Assembly (NCBI RefSeq): GCF_902833085.1
Contig: NZ_CADFEB010000007.1
Coordinates: forward strand, 372,001 to 436,000
Source of the DNA: Burkholderia ubonensis
GTDB taxonomy: Bacteria > Pseudomonadota > Gammaproteobacteria > Burkholderiales > Burkholderiaceae
Reading direction: 5' to 3'
DNA: 64,000 bases
Shown here: piece after piece, positions 31,001-38,469 of the stretch
How the letters are laid out: the number at the start of each line of letters is the position of its first letter
Position numbering within the stretch: position 1 is the stretch's first letter
Translations under genes and position numbers: made by a program
Notes under the pieces: generated by a model
Databases searched by the model: none
What the model was told of the DNA's origin: nothing
What the model saw: only the letters and a program-made list of their open reading frames with translations

Positions 31001-33977
31001 ACAGCGAGCTGATTCCAGTCGAACTCGACGTGGAGAGCGAGGCAATCGAGCTGTTGGCCGACGAGATGCCGGTCGAAGCCGAAGTGGACAGCGAAGCGAC
31101 GGAGCTATTGGTCGAGCTGAGGCCCGTCGACAGCGAATTGACGCCGCTTTGCGCAGTGCTGATTCCAGTCGAGCTCGACGTGGAGAGCGATGTGATCGAG
31201 CTGTTGGCCGACGAGATGCCCGTCGAAGTCGAGGTCGACAGCGAAGCGACGGAGCTGTTGGTCGAGCTGAGGCCCGTCGACAGCGAACTGACGCCCGTCG
31301 ACAGTGAAGAAATCGCGGACGAACTCGAGCTCAGGCCGGTCGACAGCGAGCCGACGGCGGTCGAGGTCGACGTCGACAGCGTGTTGATCGCGGTATTGGT
31401 TGCGTAGAGCTGCGAACCGTTGATCGCGTCCGTGCTGGTGGCGGAAATTCGTCCGGCCGCGACGTTCGTGACCTGGCGCTCGGCGCCGGCTGCGCCGACG
31501 CTGACGACGCTGCTCGGCGTTGTGCCGGCGAACGAATAGGTCGTGCCGCCGACCGTGCCGGTGGCAGTCGGATTCGCGGCCGCGGTGACGGAGCCGCTGC
31601 CGAGCGCGACGTCGCCGGCATTGTTCGCAACCGCGTTCGGGCCGATCGCGACGGAGTTGGTGCCGAGGGCCTGGCTGTCCGGCGCGGTGGAATTCGCGTG
31701 GAAGTACTTGATGCCCTGGCTGTTGATGTTGTTGATCGCCGAGCCGACGTTGTTCGCGGTGGTCGTCGTGCCGTTCGCGTTGTACGTGGTATACGACGGG
31801 GCCGAGATCGTGCCGGTTGCCGGGTTGTACGTTGCGCCGCCGCCGAGCGCAGCGGCAGTGCTGTTGCCGAGGTTGTTGGTGTTGGTCGTCACCGAGCTCA
31901 GGCCGGTGGACAGCGAGCTGATGCCGGTCGAGGTCGACGTGGAGAGCGAGGCGATTGCGCTGTTGGCCGACGAGATGCCGGTCGATGCAGACGTCGACAA
32001 CGAAGTGACCGTGCTATTGGTGGTCGACAGGCCGGTGGACAGCGAGTTGACGCCACTCTGTGCGGTGCTGATGCCGGTCGATGCAGACGTCGACAGCGAA
32101 GTGACCGTGCTATTGGTGGTCGACAGGCCGGTGGACAGCGAGTTGACGCCACTCTGTGCGGTGCTGATGCCGGTCGATGCAGACGTCGACAGCGAAGTGA
32201 CCGTGCTGTTGGTGGTCGACAGGCCAGTGGACAGCGAATTGACGCCGCTTTGCGCGGTGCTGATACCGGTCGACGCGGAGGTCGACAGCGACGTCACCGT
32301 GCTGTTCGTCGTGCTCAGCCCGGTCGACAGTGAGCCGATCCCGGTCGAGGTCGACGTGGAAAGTGATGCAATCGAGCTGTTGGCCGACGAAATGCCGGTC
32401 GACGTGGACGTGGACAAACTGGCGATGCTCGACGTCGTCGTGCTGGCGACCGCGTAAAGCTGGCTGCCGTTGATCGCATCCGTGCTGGCCGCACCGACGA
32501 GGCCGGCGGCGACGTTCTGGATGCGGCGTTCCGAGCCGGGCACGCCGACACTGACCACACCGTTCGCCGCGCTCGCGCCGGCGTAGGTGCCGAACGTCTG
32601 AGTGCCGATCGTGGTGCTGCTGACCGTCCCGGTGCCGCCGGTTGCCGTCGTCGCGGTGGCGCTCGTCACCGAGCCGTTGCCGAGTGCAACCGAGTTCGCG
32701 ACGTTTGCCGTCGAGTTGACACCGAGCGCCAGTGCATTGGTGGCTGTTGCGCTGGACCCTTGCGCAATCGCGACGGATCCGGTGCCGGACGCGTTGGCGT
32801 TTGCGCCCAATGCGGTCGCGTACGAATTCGAAGCCACGCTGCTCGAGCCCAGCGCTACGGAGCCTGCCGTCCCGCTCGCGGTCGAGCCGTTGCCGAGCGC
32901 CACGGCATCCGAGCCGGAGGCGAGGGCCTTGGCGCCGAAGCTCCCGCTGTTGCCGATCGCGATCGATCCAGTGCCGTTCGACGTCACCGAGTTGCCGATT
33001 GCAACCGAGCCGTTCGTGCCCGTGGCGACTGCGGTGCTGCCGATCGCGACAGAGCTGCCGTTCGACGTGGTGGCGTTGCCGATCGCCACGGCGCCCGTGC
33101 CGGTCGCCGAGTTCGCATTGCCGAGCGCGACGGCGCCCTGGCCATTCGACGTGTTGTTCGCGCCGATCGCCAGCGCGCCCGTGCCGATTGCGCTGTTCGG
33201 ATCGCCGATCGCGACCGCGCCGTCACCCGTTGCCGTCTGGCCGCGGCCGATCGCAACCGCGCCGCCGGCTGCCGTGCTGCTGTTGGCCGTCGTGCCGCTC
33301 GAGCCGATCGCAACGTTCTGGCCGGTCGCGCCGGACACGATGCCGTCACCCTGGGCGATGCCGAACGCACCGTTGACCGTCGCGCCGCGACCCACCGCAA
33401 TGCCGGAAGTTGCGGTCGACGCGACCGACGCCTGCAGGCCCGCGGCGACCGAGTTCACGCCCGCTGCGGTGGAGGAACTGCCGAGCGCGGTCGCTCCCGT
33501 TGCCGATGCCGTTGCATTGAAGCCGTACGCACTGCTGGATGTCCCTGAAGCGGTGGCAAAGCTGCCGACGGCGGTCGCGCCCTGCGCTGCCAGCGTACCC
33601 AGGCCGATCCCGACGGCGCCGTCACCCGACGCCGTTGCGAACGTACCGAACAATGTCACGCCGTTGAAGCCGACGCCGTAACCGCCCCCGTTGGCATTGC
33701 AACCTGCGACGTTCGACCAGGTGCCGCTGCCGTCGGCCGGGCCGGACGTCTCGACCGGAAGCGAATGACCGAGCACCGTTCCGGCGCCGCTATTGCAAGT
33801 GAGTGATCCAGTGTAGGTCGACGCATACCCGGCAGGTGCCAACGTTGCGAGCAGCAGGCTGACCAGAAGCTTGACCGAGGCCGAGCGTTTGCCCTTGCCG
33901 TGAGCCGAGTCGAGCTCCGATGCGGCAACCCAGGTGCCAAGCGATTCATTCCAGATCGAGCGGTATGCGCGGTTCAT
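25050..33977 (-). CDS. Giant trimeric autotransporter adhesin (YadA/Hep_Hag family)
   Basis: A 2975-residue trimeric surface adhesin (type Vc secretion). Residues 1-50 are an extended signal peptide (MNRAYRSIWNESLGTWVAAS) and hydrophobic core. About 50-460 is a head of YadA-like repeats (TAVGSFATASG, SVAIGNS). Three Ser/Thr/Leu-rich stalks lie at about 500-695, 860-1425 and 1585-2460, separated by two near-identical inserts with GIKYFHANSTAPDSQALGTN and necks. A second head lies at about 2465-2675. The last 95 residues (AVGAMASIPQLDRDANFGMG to the end) are the beta-barrel anchor. The ATG at 33977 has GGAGGT eight bases upstream; a TTG two codons earlier is less likely. Stalk Ser/Thr content is extreme. 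An OmpA-like lipoprotein and three DUF2827 genes follow on the same strand. Confidence 0.95.
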   Translation of the reverse strand: MNRAYRSIWNESLGTWVAASELDSAHGKGKRSASVKLLVSLLLATLAPAGYASTYTGSLTCNSGAGTVLGHSLPVETSGPADGSGTWSNVAGCNANGGGYGVGFNGVTLFGTFATASGDGAVGIGLGTLAAQGATAVGSFATASGTSSSAYGFNATASATGATALGSSSTAAGVNSVAAGLQASVASTATSGIAVGRGATVNGAFGIAQGDGIVSGATGQNVAIGSSGTTANSSTAAGGAVAIGRGQTATGDGAVAIGDPNSAIGTGALAIGANNTSNGQGAVALGNANSATGTGAVAIGNATTSNGSSVAIGSTAVATGTNGSVAIGNSVTSNGTGSIAIGNSGSFGAKALASGSDAVALGNGSTASGTAGSVALGSSSVASNSYATALGANANASGTGSVAIAQGSSATATNALALGVNSTANVANSVALGNGSVTSATATTATGGTGTVSSTTIGTQTFGTYAGASAANGVVSVGVPGSERRIQNVAAGLVGAASTDAINGSQLYAVASTTTSSIASLSTSTSTGISSANSSIASLSTSTSTGIGSLSTGLSTTNSTVTSLSTSASTGISTAQSGVNSLSTGLSTTNSTVTSLSTSASTGISTAQSGVNSLSTGLSTTNSTVTSLSTSASTGISTAQSGVNSLSTGLSTTNSTVTSLSTSASTGISSANSAIASLSTSTSTGISSLSTGLSSVTTNTNNLGNSTAAALGGGATYNPATGTISAPSYTTYNANGTTTTANNVGSAINNINSQGIKYFHANSTAPDSQALGTNSVAIGPNAVANNAGDVALGSGSVTAAANPTATGTVGGTTYSFAGTTPSSVVSVGAAGAERQVTNVAAGRISATSTDAINGSQLYATNTAINTLSTSTSTAVGSLSTGLSSSSSAISSLSTGVSSLSTGLSSTNSSVASLSTSTSTGISSANSSITSLSTSSSTGISTAQSGVNSLSTGLSSTNSSVASLSTSASTGISSANSSIASLSTSSSTGISSLSTSASTAISTAQSGVNSLSTGLSSTNSSVASLSTSTSTGISTAQSGVNSLSTGLSSTDSSVASLSTSTSTGISTANSSIASLSTSTSTGIGSLSTGLSTTNSSVASLSTSSSTGISTAQSGVNSLSTGLSSTNSSVASLSTSASTGISSANSSIASLSTSSSTGISTAQSGVNSLSTGLSSTNSSVTSLSTSTSTGISTAQSGVNSLSTGLSSTDSSVVSLSTSTSTGISTAQSGVNSLSTGLSSTNSSVTSLSTSTSTGISTAQSGVNSLSTGLSSTNSSVTSLSTSTSTGISTAQSGVNSLSTGLSSTNSSVVSLSTSTSTGISTAQSGVNSLSTGLSSTNSSVASLSTSTSTGISTAQSGVNSLSTGLSSTNSSVASLSTSTSTGISTAQSGVNSLSTGLSSTNSSVASLSTSTSTGISSLSTGLSTVTTTTNNLGNSTAAALGGGATYNPATGTISAPSYTTYNANGTTSTANSVGAAIDNINSQGIKYFHANSTAPDSQALGTNSVAIGPNAVANNAGDVALGSGSVTAAANPTSSATIGSTTYGNFAGATPSSVVSVGSAGAERQITNVAAGRITSSSTDAINGSQLYAVASTTDSSITSLSTSTSTGIGSLSTGLSSTNSTVASLSSTLSSSDSAIASLSTGLSTTDSSVTSLSTSTSTGISSATSSIASLSTSTSTGISSLSTGLSSTDSSVASLSTSTSTGISTAQSGVNSLSTGLSSTNSSVASLSTSTSTGISSLSTGLSSTDSSVASLSTSTSTGISTATSSIASLSTSTSTGISSLSTGLSSTDSSVASLSTSTSTGISTAQSGVNSLSTGLSSTNSSVASLSTSTSTGISSLSTGLSSTDSSVASLSTSTSTGISTATSSIASLSTSTSTGISSLSTGLSSTDSSVASLSTSTSTGISTATSSIASLSTSTSTGISSLSTGLSSTDSSVASLSTSTSTGISSATSSIASLSTSTSTGINSLSTGLSSTDSSVASLSTSTSTGISTATSSIASLSTSTSTGISSLSTGLSSTDSSVASLSTSTSTGISSATSSIASLSTSTSTGISSLSTGLSSTDSSVASLSTSTSTGISTATSSIASLSTSTSTGISSLSTGLSSTDSSVASLSTSTSTGISTATSSIASLSTSTSTGINSLSTGLSTTNSSVASLSTSTSTGISSLSTGLSSTDSSVASLSTSTSTGISSATSSIASLSTSTSTGISSLSTGLSSTDSSVASLSTSTSTGISTATSSIASLSTSTSTGINSLSTGLSSTDSSVASLSTSTSTGISTATSSIASLSTSTSTGINSLSTGLSSTDSSVASLSTSTSTGISSATSSIASLSTSTSTGIGSLSTGLSTTNSTVASLSTSTSTGIGSLSTGLSTTNSTVASLSTSTSTGIGSLSTGLSTTNSTVASLSTSTSTGINSLSTGLSTTDSTVASLSTSTSSGIGSLSTGLSTTNSNLTSLSTSTSTAIQAAKTHYYSVNDNGTQQANYNNDGATGVNAIAAGTNASASGASSVAVGDGANASSNGAVAIGQNASATGGKAVSIGVANTASGDGAVAIGDPNVATGTGAVALGANNTATGDGALAIGNANTATGNGSLALGNTATAAGAGSLAFGSNAVANNLNDVALGTGSVTSAANPTSSTTIGGVTYFFAGSSPTSVVSVGAPGAERQITNVAAGRVSATSTDAINGSQLNATNQAVNSLSTATSTSIGSLSTGISSLSTGLSSTNSTVASLSTSTSTSISSLSTGLSSTNSNLTSLSTSTSTGIGSLSTGLSTTNSTVASLSTGVTNINNTLNELSTTLNNNTTRTVNTNGISADMNGTGTDRPTVTAGSNSVAIGANSTDGGRSNVVSVGNDTQQRQIVNVAPGTQGTDAVNVNQLNAVQSTMSTALSGQQAQINSLGSQLQQTDQMAKQGIAAVGAMASIPQLDRDANFGMGVGTSTFLGQKAMAVNMQARITENLKASINGGFSGGQKVIGAGMLYQWK
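26600..29200 (-). repeat. Tandem repeats of the main adhesin stalk (129-bp period)
   Basis: The stalk DNA is a tandem array. For example, the segment beginning gctatcggtcga recurs at 27201 and 27330, exactly 129 bases (43 codons) apart. At protein level the unit is SSLSTGLSSTD + SSVASLSTSTSTGISTAT + SSIASLSTSTSTGI. Core positions are spaced 3,4,4 and 3,4, a mix of hendecads and heptads as in trimeric autotransporter coiled coils. A variant unit with TAQSGVNSLSTGLS dominates the stalk at about 29720-31290. Copies differ mainly at synonymous sites. The array is open to slippage and recombination. Confidence 0.85.
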
Positions 33978-35004
33978 ATCCAACTACCTCCAAATAATCA
34001 CGCAACACACCTGGCTTTTTCGTTAGATGAATGCGCCGTGCGTTCGTGAAATCCCAAAAATATGGGCGGAGTTTATTTGAGATAGATTTTGTGAATTGCT
34101 AAAGAGTGAAAAATTAGGGTGAGGTAAAGTTGAAATTTTGTTAATAAGTAGGGAAGGAAGCAATTCCGTCGTCGGGTAGCGAAAAGAAAGATGAAGGCAA
34201 TGTGGAAGCTTGGTGGTGCTACGCCTTGGCTGCGAGATATCCTTGTCTATCAATGGTTTGGCGGTGGTTCTGTCGATGGATTGGCAAGCGACGAGGCGAA
34301 AAAGTAAGACAAATGAAATGGCAAACGTTTGCGTGCCGCTCGTCGCGTTGTGTGTTTGTAATGTTAAAAATGAGGCCGAGATAATTTGATGTGTGTTGAT
34401 GTTAAAGTATTAAATATATGTTTTTTGATGGTTTTGGTTTTTATTTTGTGTGTAAATTAAAAGTGAGAAATTCGTGAAGGGCGGTAATCCGGCTATGCCG
34501 ATCTGCGCATCGCGCATCGCCGGGATGCGCCCGTCTGGCGGGCCGGTACAGGGAGGAGGCTGATTGTCGGCAGGCAAAAACATGAGGCCGGACGCGAGTC
34601 GTGCCGGCTGCATGTCTATTTCGAATTTGTTTGAGTGAATATTGCGATTCCACAACAATCGACTCAATTGTGGAAGGAAGTCGCAACGCACGATTCGGCG
34701 CTGATATTCGCTGCGGCCGCCGAGCAGCGGCAGCGGGGCAGCGGGGCGGCGTTGGCCTTGCGGCGCGTCCGGATCAATCGGATCGGGCCGCGACGCGGCA
34801 GGACGCTGCCGGACGGTTTCGTGTCGAGGGGCGGGAAATGAAGCGTGCGGGAAGGGCGCCATGTGCGGCGGGACGTCGCGCCAGGAGGACTGATCGCTCG
34901 GCTAACCTTCGGGCAGGCGGCGGAGGCAATACGAGGTGGACGCTAGCCCCGGCCGCCAAGCGGAATCGATCTTCGCGGCGAGAACCCGCGATCCACATCC
35001 GACG
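33978..35004. other. AT-rich gene-free region upstream of the adhesin
   Basis: About 1 kb without a convincing gene. The part from about 34020 to 34470 is markedly AT-rich, as are bases 34610-34680, in strong contrast to the flanking genes. It should contain the adhesin promoter and perhaps binding sites for an H-NS-type silencer. An inverted repeat TTCCACAA (34648-34655) / TTGTGGAA (34668-34675) with a 12-base spacer is a possible operator. Short open frames here have odd composition and no ribosome binding sites. Confidence 0.5.
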
Positions 35005-35904
35005 CTACTTCTTGATGAACCGCAGCGCAAACCGCGCCATCCGCGGCACGAACATCGGCCGCAGCAGCCGCTTGTCGTAGCCGGCCATCCGCCGGTCGTT
35101 CTCGGCGAGGCACAGTTCGATCAGCTCGCGCGGATCGAGCGCGTCGCCGACGGCCGCGGTGCCGGTCGCCGGGAAGTTCGCGTCGTGCGCGACGCCTTCG
35201 GCGTCGATCCCGCGCGCGATGCCGATCCGTTCCCAGATCAGGAATGCCCACACGGCAGCGACTTTCACGAAGAACGCGGGCCGGCGCCACCACGCCATGT
35301 TGCGCCAGTACCAGGCGTACCAGTTGACGAAGAACAGGATGTGCCGGCCTTCTTCCTGGATCACCGGCTCGAAGGTCTCGACGAGCGCTTCCGGGAAATA
35401 GCCGGAACGCTGCGCGGAGCGGAACAGGCCGAACGCGAAGAAGCTGTCGATGCATTCGCTGAAGCCCGTCACCATCCACGCCCATTCGGCGTCCTTCGGT
35501 GCGGGGTAGGCCGGCTCGGGGGCAAGCTTGATGCCATACGCGTCGACCAGCTTCGACAGTACGACCTTGTGGCGCGCTTCCTCGCCGCCGTCCATGTCGA
35601 GCGCCTGCTTCAGCAGCGGGTCGCGGATGGTCGACGCGAACGTCGCGACGCGAATCGACGCGCGGCCTTCCGTCTGCACGGCGATGTCCCAGATCGGCAA
35701 CGACGTGAGCCGCTCGAGCTCCTTGGGCTTGAGCGGCGGCCAGTCGATCACGGCCGGCTTGTATGGGTTGTGTGTGTCGAGCAGCATGCGGCAATACATC
35801 TGCTTGTGCGCATCGGAACCGATCTTTACCGGACCTTGCCTCTCGAAAGTCCAGTTGCGCATTGCGTGATCAGCTGCCTGCTCTTGCTGCAGCGTGTCAG
35901 TCAT
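35005..35904 (-). CDS. Ferritin-like diiron protein
   Basis: A 299-residue protein with two pairs of diiron ligand motifs in helices: Glu of AVQTEGRAS (near residue 79), EEARH (near residue 107), Glu of GFSECIDSFF (near residue 150) and EEGRH (near residue 186). This E, ExxH, E, ExxH pattern is the ferritin-like carboxylate-bridged diiron site. The region after it (WYAWYWRNMAWWRRPAFF) is rich in Trp and aromatic residues and may touch the membrane. Family members act in oxygenase, desaturase or metal-storage roles; the reaction is unknown. Transcribed alone, with no metabolic neighbours to help. Confidence 0.75.
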   Translation of the reverse strand: MTDTLQQEQAADHAMRNWTFERQGPVKIGSDAHKQMYCRMLLDTHNPYKPAVIDWPPLKPKELERLTSLPIWDIAVQTEGRASIRVATFASTIRDPLLKQALDMDGGEEARHKVVLSKLVDAYGIKLAPEPAYPAPKDAEWAWMVTGFSECIDSFFAFGLFRSAQRSGYFPEALVETFEPVIQEEGRHILFFVNWYAWYWRNMAWWRRPAFFVKVAAVWAFLIWERIGIARGIDAEGVAHDANFPATGTAAVGDALDPRELIELCLAENDRRMAGYDKRLLRPMFVPRMARFALRFIKK

Positions 35905-36009
35905 GGCTTTTGTTATTGCGATTACGGAGTGAAAGATTCTCCCACTGCTTCCGTTTTCGCGTATTTTCGTGCGGCCATGCGCACGGCTGCGTGACTCAGG
36001 TCAAGCCGG

Positions 36010-36225
36010 TCAAGCGTGCGCATCCACCCACAGGCGGCCCCAGCGGGACGCGTAGGCGAGCGCGTGTTCTTCCTCGAAGAAGAAATCGATTGCGTCGAAC
36101 GTGACCGCGCGCGACGGGCCGCCGCTCGCTTTTTCGATCGTCAGGTTGGCGGCGAACAGGCCGTTCGGCAGCCGCGCGGCGGCGGGCGCGACTTCGTAGC
36201 CCTTGTAGCGGATCGTGCGGATCAT
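36010..36225 (-). CDS. Small hypothetical protein
   Basis: A 71-residue protein beginning MIRTIRYKGYEVAPAAARLP, with a mixed strand/helix pattern (NLTIEKASGGPSRAVTFDAI, FFFEEEHALAYASRWGRLWV). It has normal coding composition and no signal peptide. An in-frame ATG at 36297 would add 24 residues of less protein-like sequence, so the shorter form is preferred. No strong ribosome binding site is visible for either start. Function unknown. Confidence 0.6.
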   Translation of the reverse strand: MIRTIRYKGYEVAPAAARLPNGLFAANLTIEKASGGPSRAVTFDAIDFFFEEEHALAYASRWGRLWVDAHA

Positions 36226-36439
36226 GGCGCGCTCGAAGAGGTTCGGGCTTTCAGCGTACGAAAACCCGCGACCGGCGTGAACCAATCTTTCGGCCAATGC
36301 AAATCACGCGGCGGGCCGAAACCTTATCGACGGTGGACGGCCGGGCGTACTGCGGCCGGCGGCGCCGGATGCGCGCCGCCCGCGCGCGGGCGAGGCGCCG
36401 GGCGCGGGCGGCGGAACGGGGAAAGCGGAAACGGGCGGG

Positions 36440-37090
36440 TTACTGGTTGGCGATCTTCAGCACCGGCGCGAGTGCGTCGACCGATGCCGCATGCGACGCC
36501 GCGCGATGCGACGCGAACGCGAGCGCAAATTCGGCGGCCTGCGTGCCGACCGTCTCGAGCTGCGCGACGACTTTCGGATCCGAGCAGCTGTCGGCGCTCT
36601 CGAAGCGCGTTTCGAGCGTGTTCACGGTTGCGCCGAACGGCGTCGGCCAGCCGCGCAGCGCATGGACGATCGAGCGCAGCGACGTCAGCACGGTGCCGGC
36701 GGCCTGCCAGCCATACGCGGTGACGATCAGGCCGACCGCGCGGCCGTCAAGATAGGGCCGCTGGTCGGCGCGCAGCTCCTCGAGCGTGTCGAGCGCGTTC
36801 TTGACGAGGCCGGACACGCCGCCGTGATAGCCGGGCGTCGCGATGATGATCGCGTCGGCTTCGCGCACCGTGTCGATCAGCTCGCGCTGCGTGTCGGTCA
36901 GCGCGTCGTGTTCGGGCGCGTAGTGCGGCAGCGTATGCAGGAACGGACCGTCGAACAGACGCGTGCGGGCGCCGGCCGCCTGCGCGCCGCGCAGCGCGAA
37001 CGCCAGTGCGCGTTCGGTGGACGAGGCGGCGCGGGTGGTGCCGCCGATGCCGACGACGAACGGCCGGCGGTGTTGATCGAATGCAGTCAA
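36440..37090 (-). CDS. NAD(P)H-dependent FMN reductase
   Basis: A 216-residue flavodoxin-fold reductase. The FMN phosphate loop is VVGIGGTTRAASSTERAL near the N-terminus. IIIATPGYHGGVSGLVKNALDTLEEL is the classical FMN_red segment, and VGLIVTAYGWQAAGTVLTSL follows. The enzyme reduces FMN, quinones or azo/nitro compounds with NAD(P)H. The start is taken as TTG at 37090, preceded at six bases by GAGGAG. An ATG at 37159 gives a 23-residue extension without a ribosome binding site. The long C-terminal helix region is not distinctive. Confidence 0.82.
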   Translation of the reverse strand: MTAFDQHRRPFVVGIGGTTRAASSTERALAFALRGAQAAGARTRLFDGPFLHTLPHYAPEHDALTDTQRELIDTVREADAIIIATPGYHGGVSGLVKNALDTLEELRADQRPYLDGRAVGLIVTAYGWQAAGTVLTSLRSIVHALRGWPTPFGATVNTLETRFESADSCSDPKVVAQLETVGTQAAEFALAFASHRAASHAASVDALAPVLKIANQ

Positions 37091-37268
37091 GGGGCGCTCC
37101 TCGGGGATCGGTTGCCCGGCGGCTTGGCACAGCCTTAAACACGGGCTTAAAAGCTGCATGGTAACGACCCTGCCGCCAGTCTGAAAACGACTTTTCGTTC
37201 TATCGATATGCGGCGCGGGCCGGTGAATCGTGTGCGCGGCGGCGCAGATCGATAGCAGAAATGCTTGG

Positions 37269-37297
37269 TTGGGCGCGCGGCGGACCGTCGATATGAT
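37269..37297 (+). promoter_or_regulatory. Sigma-70-type promoter of the candidate small RNA
   Basis: TTGGGC (37269-37274) and TATGAT (37292-37297) are separated by exactly 17 bases. The -10 element matches five of six consensus bases and the -35 four of six. Transcription should start near 37304. No protein gene on this strand follows before the terminator at 37337-37372. Confidence 0.65.
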
Positions 37298-37303
37298 GGC
37301 TCC

Positions 37304-37372
37304 GTCTCCTCCATGATGTCTCTACTGACATGGGTTGGCCCCGCCGGCACGGATGCAGGCGGGGCCTTTTTT
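37304..37372 (+). ncRNA. Candidate small regulatory RNA (about 70 nt)
   Basis: A short transcript is bounded by the 37269-37297 promoter and an intrinsic terminator. Its 5' part contains CTCCTCC (37305-37312 region), complementary to the Shine-Dalgarno consensus. A small hairpin follows (ATGTC, six-base loop, GACAT), then the terminator. The exposed C/U-rich seed next to a rho-independent, Hfq-friendly terminator is the layout of trans-acting sRNAs that block ribosome binding sites. A short frame from the ATG inside lacks a ribosome binding site, so a peptide is unlikely. I cannot assign an Rfam family. Confidence 0.6.
37337..37372 (+). terminator. Intrinsic terminator of the candidate small RNA
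   Basis: GGCCCCGCC (37337-37345) pairs with GGCGGGGCC (37358-37366) through nine GC-rich pairs, followed by six T residues. The T-run lies on the plus-strand side only, so it terminates rightward transcription. Confidence 0.85.
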
Positions 37373-37463
37373 CGTGGTGGATTTCGACGAAGAAGCATCC
37401 CTCGTCGCGGCATGCATGAGCCCGCCGCTTGATGGAGGCGACACGTCGCCAGCTACCCGCCGT

Positions 37464-38438
37464 CTACCGATAGATGTCGACGTACCGCTTGCCGTCCGCC
37501 TGAATGACGCCGCGATACATGCCTTCGGTGTTGAACGGCATCGAAACGCGCCCTTGGGCATCGACGGCGATGAGTCCTCCGCTGCCGCCCCGGCTCGGAA
37601 TCACCTCGTTGACGACCGTGCGCGCGGCCTCGTCGACCATCGCATGACCGTACTTCATCCGTGCGGCGACGTCATGGGCCGCGACCGCGCGGATGAATGC
37701 TTCTCCCGTTCCCGTCGCGGACACGGCCACGCGTGTATCGGCAAAGGTGCCGCATCCGATGAGCGGCGAATCGCCGATGCGTCCGTGGCGCTTGTTCGTC
37801 AAGCCGCCCGTGGAGGTCGCGGCGGCGAGATGACCGTTTGCATCGCGCGCGACGGCGCCGACCGTGCCGAACTTGTGCTCGCCGTTGATGAGCCGGCTCG
37901 AATCGGCAGGCGCCTGCTGGCGAAGCAGCGCCGCTCCGTCGTGATCGAGCAATGCGCGTCCGGTGTCGCGCACGGCAACCAGCTGCTGCCAGCGGAAATC
38001 GGTGTAGAAGTACTCGGGGGACTCCAGCGCAAGGCCTTCGTCGATCGCGAATTGCTCGGCCCCTGCACCCGACAGCAGCACGTGCGTGGATCGATCCATC
38101 ACGCGCTGCGCCGCTTCGACGGGATTCCTGATGCGAGACACGCCGGCCACCGCGCCTGCGCGCCCGGTGTGCCCTTCCATGACGGCCGCATCCATTTCGT
38201 GGGTGCCCGCATGCGTGAACACCGAGCCGCGCCCCGCGTTGAACAGCGGGCAATTCTCCAATGCGACGACGGCGGCGACGACGGCGTCGACGCTCGACCC
38301 GCCGGCTTTCAGGACCAGATGGCCCGCCACGAGCGCTGCTTCGAGCGCGGCGCGATGAGCGGCTTCCTGTTCCGGCGTCATGACGCCGCGCTTCAGTGTC
38401 CCGGCGCCGCCGTGGATTGCGAGGATGGTCCTTTCCAT
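37464..38438 (-). CDS. iaaA: Isoaspartyl peptidase/L-asparaginase (N-terminal nucleophile hydrolase)
   Basis: A 324-residue precursor that cleaves itself into alpha and beta chains and hydrolyses beta-aspartyl (isoaspartyl) dipeptides, with weaker L-asparaginase activity. The N-terminus ILAIHGGAGTLKRG, the ENCPLFNAGRGSVFTHAGTH segment with EMDAAVMEG, and the nucleophile in HKFGTVGAVARDANGHLAAA (Thr192) are family hallmarks, as is ATSTGGLTNKRHGRIGDSPL. It lies 31 bases after a POT-family peptide permease gene, so uptake and cleavage of isoaspartyl peptides are linked. Confidence 0.92.
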   Translation of the reverse strand: MERTILAIHGGAGTLKRGVMTPEQEAAHRAALEAALVAGHLVLKAGGSSVDAVVAAVVALENCPLFNAGRGSVFTHAGTHEMDAAVMEGHTGRAGAVAGVSRIRNPVEAAQRVMDRSTHVLLSGAGAEQFAIDEGLALESPEYFYTDFRWQQLVAVRDTGRALLDHDGAALLRQQAPADSSRLINGEHKFGTVGAVARDANGHLAAATSTGGLTNKRHGRIGDSPLIGCGTFADTRVAVSATGTGEAFIRAVAAHDVAARMKYGHAMVDEAARTVVNEVIPSRGGSGGLIAVDAQGRVSMPFNTEGMYRGVIQADGKRYVDIYR

Positions 38439-38469
38439 TTCATGTTTCCTGCGGTATTCGGTTCGAACG

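Noticed and set aside
34023-34253. A 76-codon minus-strand frame in the AT-rich region before the adhesin
   Set aside because: No ribosome binding site, no recognisable domain, and it lies in the likely promoter region.
36010-36297. Longer form (95 codons) of the small hypothetical protein
   Set aside because: The extra N-terminal residues look unlike the rest and have no ribosome binding site, so the start at 36225 was preferred.
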